Assembly (NCBI RefSeq): GCF_025602895.1
Contig: NW_026516544.1
Coordinates: 1-24,563 of the forward strand
DNA length: 24,563 bases
Source of the DNA: Polychytrium aggregatum
Lineage: Eukaryota; Chytridiomycota; Chytridiomycetes; Polychytriales
Direction: 5' to 3'
In this document: one piece after another, positions 8,347 to 24,563 of the stretch
Numbering within the stretch: position 1 is the stretch's first letter
Layout of the letters: every line of letters begins with the position of its first letter
Program-made: the position numbers and the translations under genes
The notes under the pieces: model-generated
Database searches by the model: none
What the model saw: only the letters and a program-made list of their open reading frames with translations
What the model was told of the DNA's origin: nothing

Positions 8347-10566
8347 ATGACGGATTCGGAAGCCTCTGTTCTGTCTTCGGCCCCAGCGTCGGCTGCTCGC
8401 GTATACACTGCATCAGATGGCCCAGACCAACTGGGTCAGTACACCAAACCGTAGCACTCATCTCTGGCACGAGGACTTGTCTGCTTCGTATTTATGCTTT
8501 CGTGTGAGCCAGAGTGCTCCTTGTCCTCGCCCACCCTCATCTCGACCGCTGCAACGAACGGATATGACTCACCTTCGCGCTTCCCGGGCATTACTCGCCG
8601 GGTCTCTGAAACAAACCAGAGCTCGCCAACCTCAGCTTCCTCAGGCTCGATGACGATGACGTCGACTGGATTGTCGATGTGTGCCATCTCGACGACCGAG
8701 CTGCATGGGTCCGTCGCTTCGACCTCGGTGGTAACCGCTTGACGGCAACTGGCATCGAGTTACTCGTCCAGATCCTGCCAAGGTCCCCGTTGGAATATCT
8801 GTCCCTTGACAGCAATCCTCTCGGCGATGATGGGCTGGAACTGCTGGCATCAACCCTCCCATGCTGCCCTACACTGCAGGTGTGTTCAAACTCGCTCACT
8901 TGTTCTGACCAACGCCTATTGTGTTGAGAGGACCGCATGGCGCTCTCGACCAAAGTGGCTCCCTCCATCATCCTCATCATCCTGACCACCGCCGCTCTGC
9001 TTATCGCTGCTGCTGCATCGGCTGTCCTCGTCCGTCGGGTCGCTGATTCCACAGGAACTCAGCCTCAACAACACCGGACTTTCAGACATCTGTGCGCTCA
9101 GTATCAGCCACGCTGTGCGTCAGAGTTGCATCCGGCGCCTGCATCTGGCCAACAACGAGCTTGGCAACAAAGGCTGTGTCATAGTATCTCGGGAGCTGGT
9201 CGGCCATCCGCTCTGTCCGTTGCTGCTTCTGTCACTCAACGGCAACTACATCAAGACGGACGGGTTGCTGGCTCTGGGAAACGCCTTGCGCATCAACAAT
9301 GCCTGTGCGAGCGGCCCTGGGCTGGGAAGGGATCCACCGCAACCAATACGCCAAACGAGCCATCCAAGTCGTCTCTGCGGAACCTGGCTTCGAGAGATTT
9401 GGCTTGGAGACAACAGCCTCAGCGACATCTCGATCGAGGAATTCTGCCGAGCTTGTTGCCAGCCAGCAACAGACCGATCGGCGGCCCCGCAATCCCTCAC
9501 CCCGCAATCCTTCGTCCCGCAATCCCTCGCCCCAGCGACAACATCGTCGGCAGCCTGGTCCGCCTTGGTGACTGCCGCACTGCTGCAGCCCCCTGGTCGA
9601 CTGATAGCAGGAACGCCCAGTCAACGACCCATCGCCTCCCTCAAGCTGTTCTACAGTCACACAATCACCGATGGCGCCGTTGCCCACCTCTGCCAGTTCA
9701 TGTATATCTATGGGCTCGCAGAGCTCGATCTGACGGGCAATCTTGTCGGCGACGACGGTGTCGAGCTGCTCTGCGAATACCTGGAGTCCAACTCCTTTGT
9801 CCGCCTCGCTCGACTTCACCTCGGCAGCAACTACATTACCTCGGTTGGAGGCGTGCGGTTGGCCCAACTGCTGCGAAATAACAGTGTTCCGGCGCTGTGT
9901 GATCTGGACTTGTCCGGCAATCATCTTGGCGAGGAAGCCCTGGTCGCCCTGGCCCACAGTCTCGAAGATCCTCGTCTCGTCGACAATCTCGAGGCTGGAG
10001 CGCCGCCCCAGAAACCCGCATCCGGCGACTTTCACCGAGGAGCCCGAGGCAACTCAACCCTGGATGCACAATGCCCACTCCGCGGAGCCCCCCGGATCCA
10101 GGCTGCTCCCGGCCCCTCTCGCCTCGAGCGCTTGAATCTGGCCGATAACGCCGATCCCACCGAGCTGGTGCTGTCTGCCTTTGCGAGATGTCTGAGAAGT
10201 AACCGGAATCTGCTCCAGATCCACTTCGAGGCCTTGGCTCTATTTTCGGTCCCAAGCAGCTCTATCGACCGCCTCTTTACCGAAATCCGCGACCGCATCG
10301 AGCAGAATGTTGGCATCAAGACCCTGGTACAACAGTCGTCGGTGCGGGTCCTGCGGCAAGCCAGAGCCCTGATGCTGCGATGCCGCTGGATTCTTCCTTT
10401 TGAGTTGCTTGAGCGGATATGCTGGACAGCCCACAGGTCGTCGCTCCTGGCCAACGAACAGCTCAGACGAATCACAAACTTTGCCACGAGTGCCTCCAGC
10501 CTGGACCCAGAAATCGATCGCACAGCGTTCTTGTCACAGGTCGACTGCCTGCGCTTTCACGGATGA
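8347..10566 (+). CDS. Leucine-rich-repeat protein (ribonuclease-inhibitor type), 3 exons
   Basis: Exons 8347-8434, 8620-8879 and 9055-10566 join in phase (88+260+1512 nt, 619 aa). Introns are GTCAGT..CCAG (185 nt) and GTGTGT..ACAG (175 nt). The splices restore continuous repeats, for example LANLSFLRLDDDD, RRFDLGGNRLTATGIELL, LEYLSLDSNPLGDDGLELLA, LSLNNTGLSD, RRLHLANNELGNKG, LAELDLTGNLVGDDG, LARLHLGSNYITSVGG and LCDLDLSGNHLGEEAL. These are RI-type units of about 28 residues, which normally form a curved protein-binding scaffold. Three non-repeat inserts interrupt the array, one with a PQSLT/PQSFV/PQSLA triplicate. Near the C-terminus, ILPFELLERICW resembles an F-box-like start, so a ubiquitin-ligase adaptor role is possible but unproven. 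No signal peptide or membrane helix was seen. Confidence 0.85.
9484..9530 (+). repeat. 15-bp coding tandem repeat in the LRR gene
   Basis: Three copies of a CCCCGCAATCCCTCA-like unit in frame encode PQSLT, PQSFV and PQSLA. They fall in an insert between leucine-rich repeats, so the stretch probably forms a flexible loop and could vary in copy number. Confidence 0.7.
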
Positions 10567-11197
10567 CATGCACAACATGGATGGAATCGATATCGAAATC
10601 GAGATGAATATAGGCGCATGTGGTAGCTTATGCAAGCCGATGTTTGGTGACCAACGACCAGTATAAGCGACCAAGGATGAGCGACGTTCACACCACTGTA
10701 GCTTGGGGGATATTGCAATGTATTGTGTCCAAAGACTTGAAGAGCATGAGGTGTGCCAGGGCAACCAGAGTGGGAAAGAGGAAGCGGAAAATGGGGTCGA
10801 TGCGGGTGCTCGAGCTGAAAAAAATGGAAACTGAAACTGAAGCCAAGGCTGAAACTGGTACTGAAGCTAAGGCTGAAACTGAAAATGAAACTGAAGATGA
10901 AGATGATATGGAATGGAATCAATTTGAAAGAGCTCGGGTTGGTCGCCCTTTTTCTTTGAGGGCATGGTCGCTCTCTTTCTTTGGGAGCATGGTCGCCCGC
11001 TCGCAGAGCCACATAATCACATAGACCACTGTCGAGACCGGAGTTGTTGGAGATATTGACTGAAGCGGTACAAATGAAAGAAGTGCGTAACCGTATATGC
11101 ACCATGTGTGGGGGAACGGTCAAACTGGGGGGGGGTAAATGGCGGGACAGGGCATTGAACGAGGCTGGAGGACCGGTATCATGCCTCGGCGATGGAT
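10567..11197. other. Intergenic region between convergent LRR and ABC transporter genes
   Basis: The two flanking genes end towards each other, so this segment should hold both 3' ends. No gene is supported. It contains a purine-rich tandem repeat of about 24 bp (10837-10884, with shorter GAAACT units around it) and a run of nine G residues near 11129. Confidence 0.5.
10827..10905 (+). repeat. GAAACT-rich tandem repeat
   Basis: Two 24-bp units, CTGAAGCCAAGGCTGAAACT and CTGAAGCTAAGGCTGAAACT (first 20 bases of each), stand at 10837 and 10861. Shorter GAAACT and GAAGAT units flank them. Short open frames cross it on both strands, but none is credible as a gene. Confidence 0.65.
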
Positions 11198-18726
<7,529 letters not shown>

Positions 18727-18804
18727 GATTCAGGGCCGGGGCGCCAGAGCAGGAGCAGAGGTGCAAGTGGGATGCAGCGGCGATGGGGCGGGATATCGAT
18801 GGGG

Positions 18805-18847
18805 TGCGATGCGATGCGATACGATGCGATGCGACGTGATGCGATGG
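18805..18847 (+). repeat. TGCGA pentamer repeat in the ABC transporter leader
   Basis: Imperfect TGCGA units (TGCGATGCGATGCGATACGA and onward) lie about 80-120 nt upstream of the first ATG. They are downstream of the candidate TATA box, so they are probably transcribed as 5' untranslated sequence. Confidence 0.65.
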
Positions 18848-19086
18848 AAGAGTGACAGTAATGAGGCTGAGAAGGCGGAGGGGCAGCAGAGCAGTGGCTG
18901 GGAAGCAGAAGAATGCAATGCGGATACGGATGCGAATGCGAATGAGAAACGCAGCAGAACAGCAGGGGGAGGGGCCGGACAGGAGCGAGGAACGAAGGGC
19001 AGGAACAAAAAGCAAAGAACGGACGACAGCGAAACGACCGGAAGAAGGTTTCAGAGTTCCAACGGACGACGGCGGGACGTTGGCAA

Positions 19087-19093
19087 ATTTATA
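19087..19093 (-). promoter_or_regulatory. Candidate TATA box for the ABC transporter gene
   Basis: The minus strand reads CCTATAAATTTG, a TATAAAT core about 360 nt above the ATG at 18726. That distance implies a leader of around 330 nt or an intron in the leader, so the assignment is only moderately likely. Confidence 0.4.
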
Positions 19094-19745
19094 GGCAAAA
19101 TTCCTTGTTGCGCGAAATCCCATGGCGCCCAGCGGTGGGGAGTGGAATGTGGAATCTTCCGGCTTTGGGGCAACAGCTCGAGCACAGCTGACTGTGTTGG
19201 CTGGCATCCGCGGCCGCTCCTTGTGCGCGACGCCAGACAGTCTCCCCGGCGATGGCACTGCCGGCTCGGAGACAAAGTTGCTTGCGGTCGGCATCGTCAC
19301 CACAGCGATGGTCGCAGCGTCGATTGCATGGCCGGGGAAGGGGAAAGCAGCATGATCTGAGATCATCCAGTCTGTGATTCAGCGGAACATGGAACCCCGC
19401 CGTCCCGAAGAACATGTCGCCAGCCGTCTCGAGCGACGCTCAAGCATCCGCCTGCGGGAACGCACAATCAAGCACGGCCGAAGGTTTTGCCCAGCCGCGC
19501 CGCGCAACAAGGACACGGGCAGAGAGTGTTTGTCAGCCAGACCGCTCCGGGCCAGCAGTCGATCAGACCACATGTTCTTGTGTTGGGCTGGGGGTTGTGG
19601 GATTCCACGATCCTCGTGGAGGGGGGAATAGAGTTTCGATGGAATGGAACAGGCGCAACCAGCACGCACAGAGGCAAGTGCAGTCGCTCATTCCGAACGA
19701 CGAGCGAGCGACGGCCCGAAGGATCCCTGGTCCGTGTTGGTGGGC

Positions 19746-19804
19746 GATGGGTGCGATGGGTGCGATGGGTGCGATGGGTGCGATGGGTGCGATGGGTGCG
19801 ATGG
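19746..19804 (+). repeat. 9-bp tandem repeat, six and a half copies
   Basis: GATGGGTGC is repeated six times without a mismatch (19746-19799), followed by a partial GATGG. It lies between genes. Its length is a multiple of three, so it opens frames on both strands (for example repeats of Met-Gly-Ala); these I regard as artefacts. Confidence 0.9.
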
Positions 19805-20026
19805 CGTTGTTGAAGGGTGCGATGATGGGGCTGCGGATGGCCCCACTTTCAAATGATGTGCAATGGAAAGGGAAACATAATGATGATAGGAAAATCGCCG
19901 CCAACACAAGTGGGACGAACTGCAGTTGAGAAGGGGGGGGGACATGGACCCGGCTTTGGCGGCAGGGTGCGCAACATCGCATGCATTATATCACGACGCC
20001 TGCACCGAGACGGACTCGCCCTCACG

Positions 20027-22559
20027 CTACTTGCGCCCCGATCGGAACCATCGCTGGAAGATAGACCGCTGGCTGGCCTTCTCGGACGTCGCCGCGGTCC
20101 TGCACTGGTCGGTGATCTCGATGGGAATCACTTCGGTCTTTTGCAGAACGTCCTCAACGGTATGAGTGCTCTGGTTGTCGCTGACGGACACAATGCGGGC
20201 GGAAGATTGAATCGAGGGGGACTGCGTCGGGACTTTGCCGAGCCCCTCAGGTGCGGCATCGTTCGGTAGACTCCAGGAAGGCGCTGTTTGCGGGTCGTCG
20301 TCGTCGCTCGGGTACGGCTGCGGATAGTTGCCGTCGCTGTGGATGCTCGACGGCCGAAACTCGGGATGGTGGGGCGCTTGCTCGGCATATTCGTGGCGAC
20401 CCAGGCCGGTTGCGTCGCTGTAGGCCTCCAGCAGGAATGACGGCACCGGCATGCGCCGAGGCACGGGCGATAGCACAGTGGGCCGGCCACCCCTCTGGGA
20501 TCCCGAAGAGTCTTCGCTTGAGGCCTGGGCGGCGTCGTAGGCCGAGATAACGTCGAGCAGAGATTTGACGGGGACCCGTCCGCTCGCCAGCGACACGGAC
20601 TCGTCCTCGGTTCCCTCCGAGAGCGGCTCCAGGATCGTGCGGGTAAAGACGACGCCAGGGGAAACCAGGAGTGGCTCAGGCTCGGCATCGTCGGTGACGA
20701 TCCCGGCCGGTGTTTCGGGCGTCTGGCCAAGCCGAGTCGGGCGGAAAGTCGTGTGAAGCTGGGCTGGGATCTCGGGGTCGGAGGGTGAGTCGCTGGCGGC
20801 TTCCGCAAGCTCCTCGATGGTCATGTACGGGCTCGAAGCACGATTGTGGGCCCGGAAGGGCGTGCCCTCGGTCTCGCTGGACTGGGCGAGCATGGTGCTG
20901 GGAGTCGAGATCTCGGAAAGTGGCGAGATGGTTGTGATCGAGGCCTGCGATGGAAGCGAGTGGATGCGGTGGACCTGGTCTGTGGTAGTTTCGAGTCGGG
21001 CGAGATAAGGTGCGGCTGCAGCGATCTTTGGATGGATGTCGAAGCGATGGCCCTGTCGATGCGGGTGAGGGTGCGAGTGGTAATGGACTTGGCTTGGATG
21101 TCTCGCCTGGGTTGGAGATCCAACGTCGCTGTCGTCGTTCGACCCATCGGTGGCCTCGGCACCCGAGCGACTGAGCCCCGAGCGGGTCCGGCCAGAGGCC
21201 AGCATGATGCGCTCGCTGGGGCGGCGCTGGGACCCGACCGACGGCGACGACGATGGAACTCGGTGGACGAGCGAGTCGCTCATGGCCGAAAGGCTCTGCT
21301 GCCGCTGGGCAAGCTCGGCCTTGGCTCGGGCCCAGGGCACAGCACGAAAGCCGGGCATCGAGGCCGCATCGTCGTCGGTCGAGGTTTCGTAGCCGGACAC
21401 GAGATCCTGCTCGTCCAGGAAGACAGAGCCCCGGTTGGCAGCGCCGGCGCCGCTGGAGGGACCCTCTGGCCTGGCCAGCAAGCTGAGAGGAAAGTTGGAT
21501 GGGTCGGCCAGGAGGTCGCGGGAGGGCACATCGGCCGTGGCGAGTCGCTCGAGGTCGCCCAGGCTCATTGGCCCCAGCGAGACCCGAGCAGGCTCGCGGA
21601 CGGACTCATGAGCGGCTGGCGACTGGGGCGGCGAGATCATGGCTGGCTGGGACGGGGCCGCTGCCTCGGGCGAGGCAACGACAGCATGCAGCCTGGGCAT
21701 GGACCGGGACTGCCGCAGAGGCGACCCTGTGGGTTTCCGGTCGCTGTGGAGCAGCTCGTTCGGCGGGCGCAGTGGATCAGTGATGGACTTTGTCAGAGCA
21801 TAGAGCTGGTTCTGGGCAGCATCCAGCGCCATGGCGAGGCGCTCGTTCTCGGCGGCCCACTGCCGTTCCCGCATCGAAAAGGCTTGATAGAGCAGCTTGA
21901 GAGTGGTCTGCCACTCGGGGTCGGGCTGGGAGCCGGCCTTGGAGACGTGGGAGGCAATGGAGAGGCCAAAGTGCGAGGAAAGCAGGGCCGGGGCATCTGT
22001 GCACTTGACAGAGGTGATGCCGTACTTGAAGGCAAAGGACCGATACTGAGTCCAAGCCTCAATGTCGCTGACGATGGTGGCCAGGACAGAGGGTCGGTCG
22101 ACGATGCAGTGGGCAAGGTCCTCGATGATCTTTGTCGAGGTCTCGATCCGGTTGAGGGCAGCGGTGGGGACCTGGATGGACGAGGGATCGGCGGGGTAGT
22201 TGTGCAGAATGGCAGCAGCAAAGTCTTCAAAATCGAGACCCGAGGGAGGCAAAAAAGGACGGACCAGCCAGATCAGCAGCACCGAGGGAGCTCGCAGCCG
22301 AGACAGCTGAATCGAGGGAACTCGCAATCGAAGCAGTCGCAACGAAAGTGCCCTCGGCCTGGGTCGCCAGAAGCGAGTTTTGAGAGGCCCAGAACTTGCG
22401 GATGATCCTCAGCGAGATGCGGGTGCGGGTGAGGGCCTCGACCAACTCGAGTTGGGGACGGTCTTGGTCGACGACTGGCTGAAGATTGCAGCGCAGATAG
22501 AGACTCTGCGGGGCCGAGGGATGGGCGGCGACAGAAGCCGATAAGTAGTGGCGGCTCAT
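20027..22559 (-). CDS. Unrecognised protein with a possible globin-like N-terminus and a long Ser/Pro-rich tail
   Basis: Proposed exons 22559-22283 and 22224-20027 (277+2198 nt, 824 aa), joined by a 58-nt GT..AG intron with a poly-T tract. Without splicing, the second part alone is a 771-codon frame from 22342. Residues ~40-60 (LVEALTRTRISLRIIRKFWASQ) resemble a globin A helix. Then come DFAAAILHNYPADP, RIETSTKIIEDLAHCIVDR, AWTQYRSFAFKYGI and PEWQTTLKLLYQAF, in the order expected for globin helices B to H. The usual proximal His (four residues before the Gly of YGI) is Ala, so heme binding is doubtful. From ~215 to the end the protein is low-complexity, rich in Ser, Pro and acidic residues, with a His-rich patch (HYHSHPHPHRQGHRF) and a basic aromatic end, FQRWFRSGRK. 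It could be a membrane- or scaffold-associated regulator; no function is assigned. Confidence 0.65.
22259..22335 (-). repeat. Imperfect tandem duplication at the exon 1/intron border
   Basis: TGCGAGTTCCCTCGATTC and TGCGAGCTCCCTCGGTGC lie about 30 nt apart on the minus strand, in similar surroundings. The coding frame changes in exactly this segment, so the duplication may have created, or been tolerated by, the short intron proposed here. Confidence 0.45.
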
Positions 22560-23277
22560 GGCGTTGCTGATGTAGTCCGGATGAGTAGTGCAGATATGGA
22601 GCGATGCGAACAGCGAGAAACCAGCGTTGTCGAGACAGTGTAGGGGGTATAGATGTGCGATTCGGGGATGCGTGGGAAGATAGATGGTCCGAGCAGCGAC
22701 GGGTTGGGATGCGGTTCGCGGGACGAGCAGTTGGGAGAGATGGCCGGGGCCGCGGAGAGTGCAATTCGTTTGTGAGAAACGGCGAACGGAGGATACAACC
22801 GAGCGGATTGAAATGCAGATGCGAGCGTCAACGCCGATCTCGGCACATCGGCTGGCTCTGGTTCGATGGCGCTCAACAAGCGGGGCGAGTGCTGAGGATA
22901 CACCCGTATCTGGCCCGCACAAACTTACAAGTGGTGGTGGTGGGGGAGGCTCGGGTCGACAGGCTCTCGGTTGGTGGATGAACAGCCGCCGTCCTGGAGG
23001 GGTCAGATCGGGGAGCTGGAGAGATGGACGACGCAGCCGGGGCGGGGGAGGCGATCGGCGGGTGGAGAGGGAGAGAGCGCAGACAACGAAAGGACCATGC
23101 CAGACGAAACTGGAACTCTGTCGGGCTCGGCAAAGGACGCCAGGCCGAGACAAGGACGTCTCAAGAAGCGCGCGCCGATGCAACCTGAGCGGGCTATTTC
23201 GGCTGCGGGTACAAGCAGGCGCCGGCCACGAGTTGCGGGAGGGCCAAGCAGTATCCTGCGATGAACGATGTGCAGCG

Positions 23278-23325
23278 TCGATTATGCATGGTGTCGATTA
23301 TGCATGGTGACGATTATGCGTAGTG
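23278..23325 (+). repeat. Three copies of a 16-bp tandem repeat
   Basis: TCGATTATGCATGGTG occurs twice exactly, and a third copy (ACGATTATGCGTAGTG) has three changes. A degraded fourth copy may follow. Each exact unit contains the palindrome ATGCAT. It is non-coding. Confidence 0.8.
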
Positions 23326-23350
23326 GCGATGATGGATGAGTGGCATTCCG

Positions 23351-23384
23351 CAGCAACAGAAGCAGCAGAAGCAGCAGAAGCAAT
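23351..23384 (+). repeat. AGC/AGA microsatellite
   Basis: Repeats of AGCAGCAGA units lie in the divergent promoter region. No function can be assigned. Confidence 0.65.
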
Positions 23385-24293
23385 CATAATAACTGCTGCA
23401 GCAGACACATCCACGCCGTCGCTGCTTGGGCCGTCCTTGACCCAAGGCTATTTCTGGCACTGGCCCTTGGCACCAGGACTCGCTTCGGCCAGCAGTGGCG
23501 GTGTGGGGGACTGCGTCGCACAAGACAGCCAGTCCCTTCATCGCCACGGTGGGACAGACACAACACGCACGTGAGATCCATGTGGACCCACATGCGCGCC
23601 AAGCCGGATCGAGTCCAATCGAGCCGGATCCAGCCTGGATGTGTCCGCAGGCGCGGCGGCCGGCGCGCGCCGATTGGCCCGTGCGACGGTCGCACGATGC
23701 GGCGTCGCCGTTCCGGTCCGTGCGACCCGGGGTCGCCAACAGCAATCCACCGGAGCAAAGCGCACAGGCACCAGCCGAGACGGGAAGCGAGGCAGAGGAG
23801 GGAGGTGAGCGAGGCGAGCGAGGCGGGGGGCAGCGGCACGATCAACAACGCAGCGTGCGCATGGTCCAGCGACCAGCACCCAGCACCCAAGTCACCGACC
23901 ATCCGAGCTGCTCATCACATCCCCGAGCTGTCCTCTGTCCAAGCGGCTCACCATCCCAGGGCATTCGCTTCAATCACCCAAGCACACAATAGCCCAGCAA
24001 CCCACAGCAATCCAGGCACCACACACGCACCCGCGTCGACAATCGCATGTGGCTTGGCCGACGCGCAGAAGCATCTTTTGCGTTTTTCGTTCCCAGAGGG
24101 CCGATCGCCTCCCTCCACAGAAGAGGCTGGCAGTCGCAACTTTTTTTTTTTTCTCTCTTCTCGTGCGCTGTGCTATCTCGCCCCGCCTCCTTTAAAGCCG
24201 TGCTTTCCTCGCCCTTCGTTCGCGGCGCTTCGCCCTCATCGCTGTCGATCCCTTTGATCCAAATCCTTTTTTTGCTTTCAAAGTCTATCTGCC

Positions 24294-24450
24294 ATGGCTG
24301 CCATCACTCCTCAAAAGTGGGACTCCCGCTTCTCCGGCCCTGTTCCTCATGACATCAGCTACTACTCCAAGTGTGTTCTTGGCGGTGTCCTGGCCTGCGG
24401 TGTGACCCACGCTGCCATCCCCCCTCGATGTCACCAAGTGCAACATGCAG
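24294..24450 (+). CDS. Mitochondrial phosphate carrier, first exon, frameshifted; rest outside the window
   Basis: The ATG at 24294 (context TGCCATGG) opens MAAITPQKWDSRFSGPVP and then SYYSKCVLGGVLACGVTHAAI, matching the start and first helix of fungal mitochondrial phosphate carriers (Mir1/PiC type). These move phosphate with protons across the inner mitochondrial membrane for ATP synthesis. The next bases should encode the first carrier signature (TPLDVxKCNMQ in this family). Here the literal frame reads PPRCHQVQHA instead. In the shifted frame PLDVTKCNMQ appears, followed at once by a GTACAG donor at 24451. So about 40 codons are in one frame and the last 10 in another. A loss of two bases (CA before the C-run at about 24418-24424) or a gain of one C would explain it. 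The rest of the gene, after the intron, lies beyond the window. Confidence 0.8.
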
Positions 24451-24563
24451 GTACAGTTCTCCTTCGCTTCTGCAGAGTATCGAGGTGGTGCTGTCCCTCC
24501 TGTGCTGCGATTGCCACCGCAATGTCGGTCCGCGTCGATGTTGCCGGGTCTGGTCTCATCGCC
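24451..24563 (+). other. Presumed first intron of the phosphate carrier gene
   Basis: GTACAG follows the codon for the Gln of KCNMQ. The remaining 113 bases show no carrier sequence in any frame that I recognise, so they are taken as intron. The acceptor would lie outside the window. Confidence 0.5.

Larger units (their letters stand above)
18727..20026. other. Upstream region of the ABC transporter gene, rich in short repeats
   Basis: About 1.3 kb between two minus-strand genes. I found no supportable gene; the open frames come from repeats or random GC-rich sequence. It holds a TATA box (19087-19093), TGCGA pentamer repeats (18805-18847) that would fall in the 5' leader of the ABC gene, and a 9-bp tandem repeat (19746-19804). 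Confidence 0.5.
22560..24293. other. Intergenic region between two divergent genes
   Basis: About 1.7 kb separates the minus-strand gene at 22559 from the plus-strand carrier at 24294, so both promoters should lie here. Several long open frames cross it, but they are Arg/Ser/Pro-rich, lie opposite each other and look like GC-rich chance frames. It contains a 16-bp tandem repeat (23278-23325), an AGC-rich tract (23351-23384) and a run of T residues near 24141. A TTTAAAG motif about 100 nt above the carrier ATG could serve as its TATA element. Confidence 0.45.

Noticed and set aside
19414..19929. 171-codon plus-strand frame with Met-Gly-Ala repeats
   Set aside because: The repeat is a 9-bp tandem array that keeps several frames open on both strands at once; nothing else in the frame looks like a protein.
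20846..22405. Plus-strand 519-codon open frame opposite the globin-like gene
   Set aside because: It is Gly/Arg-rich with no recognisable domain and mirrors the minus-strand gene; the minus strand has better amino-acid composition and helix pattern.
22560..23183. N-terminal extension of the globin-like gene up to an ATG at 23183
   Set aside because: The extra ~200 codons are Arg/Pro/Ser-rich with a poly-Pro run and no structure; the ATG at 22559 is closer to the structured-looking region. A start somewhat upstream cannot be excluded.
23340..24257. 305-codon plus-strand frame upstream of the phosphate carrier
   Set aside because: It starts in an AGC microsatellite, is Arg/Ser/Pro/His-rich, and runs through the likely carrier promoter including a poly-T tract; no domain is visible.

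Overview
The window looks like nuclear DNA of a fungus, probably an early-diverging, GC-rich lineage. The evidence is spliceosomal introns of roughly 60-210 nt with GT..AG borders, TATA-type promoters, a fungal-style DUF895/UNC93 membrane protein, an MRP-type ABC transporter and a Tnp2-type (CACTA/EnSpm) transposon. No rRNA, tRNA, CRISPR or bacterial operon was seen. Species cannot be named from the sequence.

Layout: (1) 1-1150, minus strand: a UNC93-like multi-membrane protein, cut by the left edge, with a TATA box just upstream. (2) 2356-8036: a putative CACTA-type DNA transposon. It has imperfect terminal inverted repeats beginning CACTATG / CACGATG and a transposase gene at 2835-7006 that can be read through twelve exons. 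Two points in that gene model are unresolved: the exon 1/2 junction, and a very short intron or frameshift near 5830-5872. (3) 8347-10566, plus strand: a three-exon protein with ribonuclease-inhibitor-type leucine-rich repeats. (4) 11198-18726, minus strand: an ABCC/MRP transporter that I could splice through 23 exons with every phase consistent (about 1377 aa, two TMD-NBD halves, no TMD0). (5) 20027-22559, minus strand: a long Ser/Pro-rich protein. Its N-terminal ~200 residues show a helix pattern reminiscent of a globin fold, apparently without the proximal histidine (tentative). (6) 24294 to the right edge, plus strand: the first exon of a mitochondrial phosphate carrier, broken by a frameshift inside its first carrier signature.

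The genes show no operon-like or pathway link. They look like ordinary independent fungal housekeeping or accessory genes with one transposon inserted between two of them. Short tandem repeats are frequent, both between genes and inside the introns of the ABC transporter. The most interesting items are the nearly complete CACTA-like element, the globin-like N-terminus with a long disordered tail, and the carrier frameshift.
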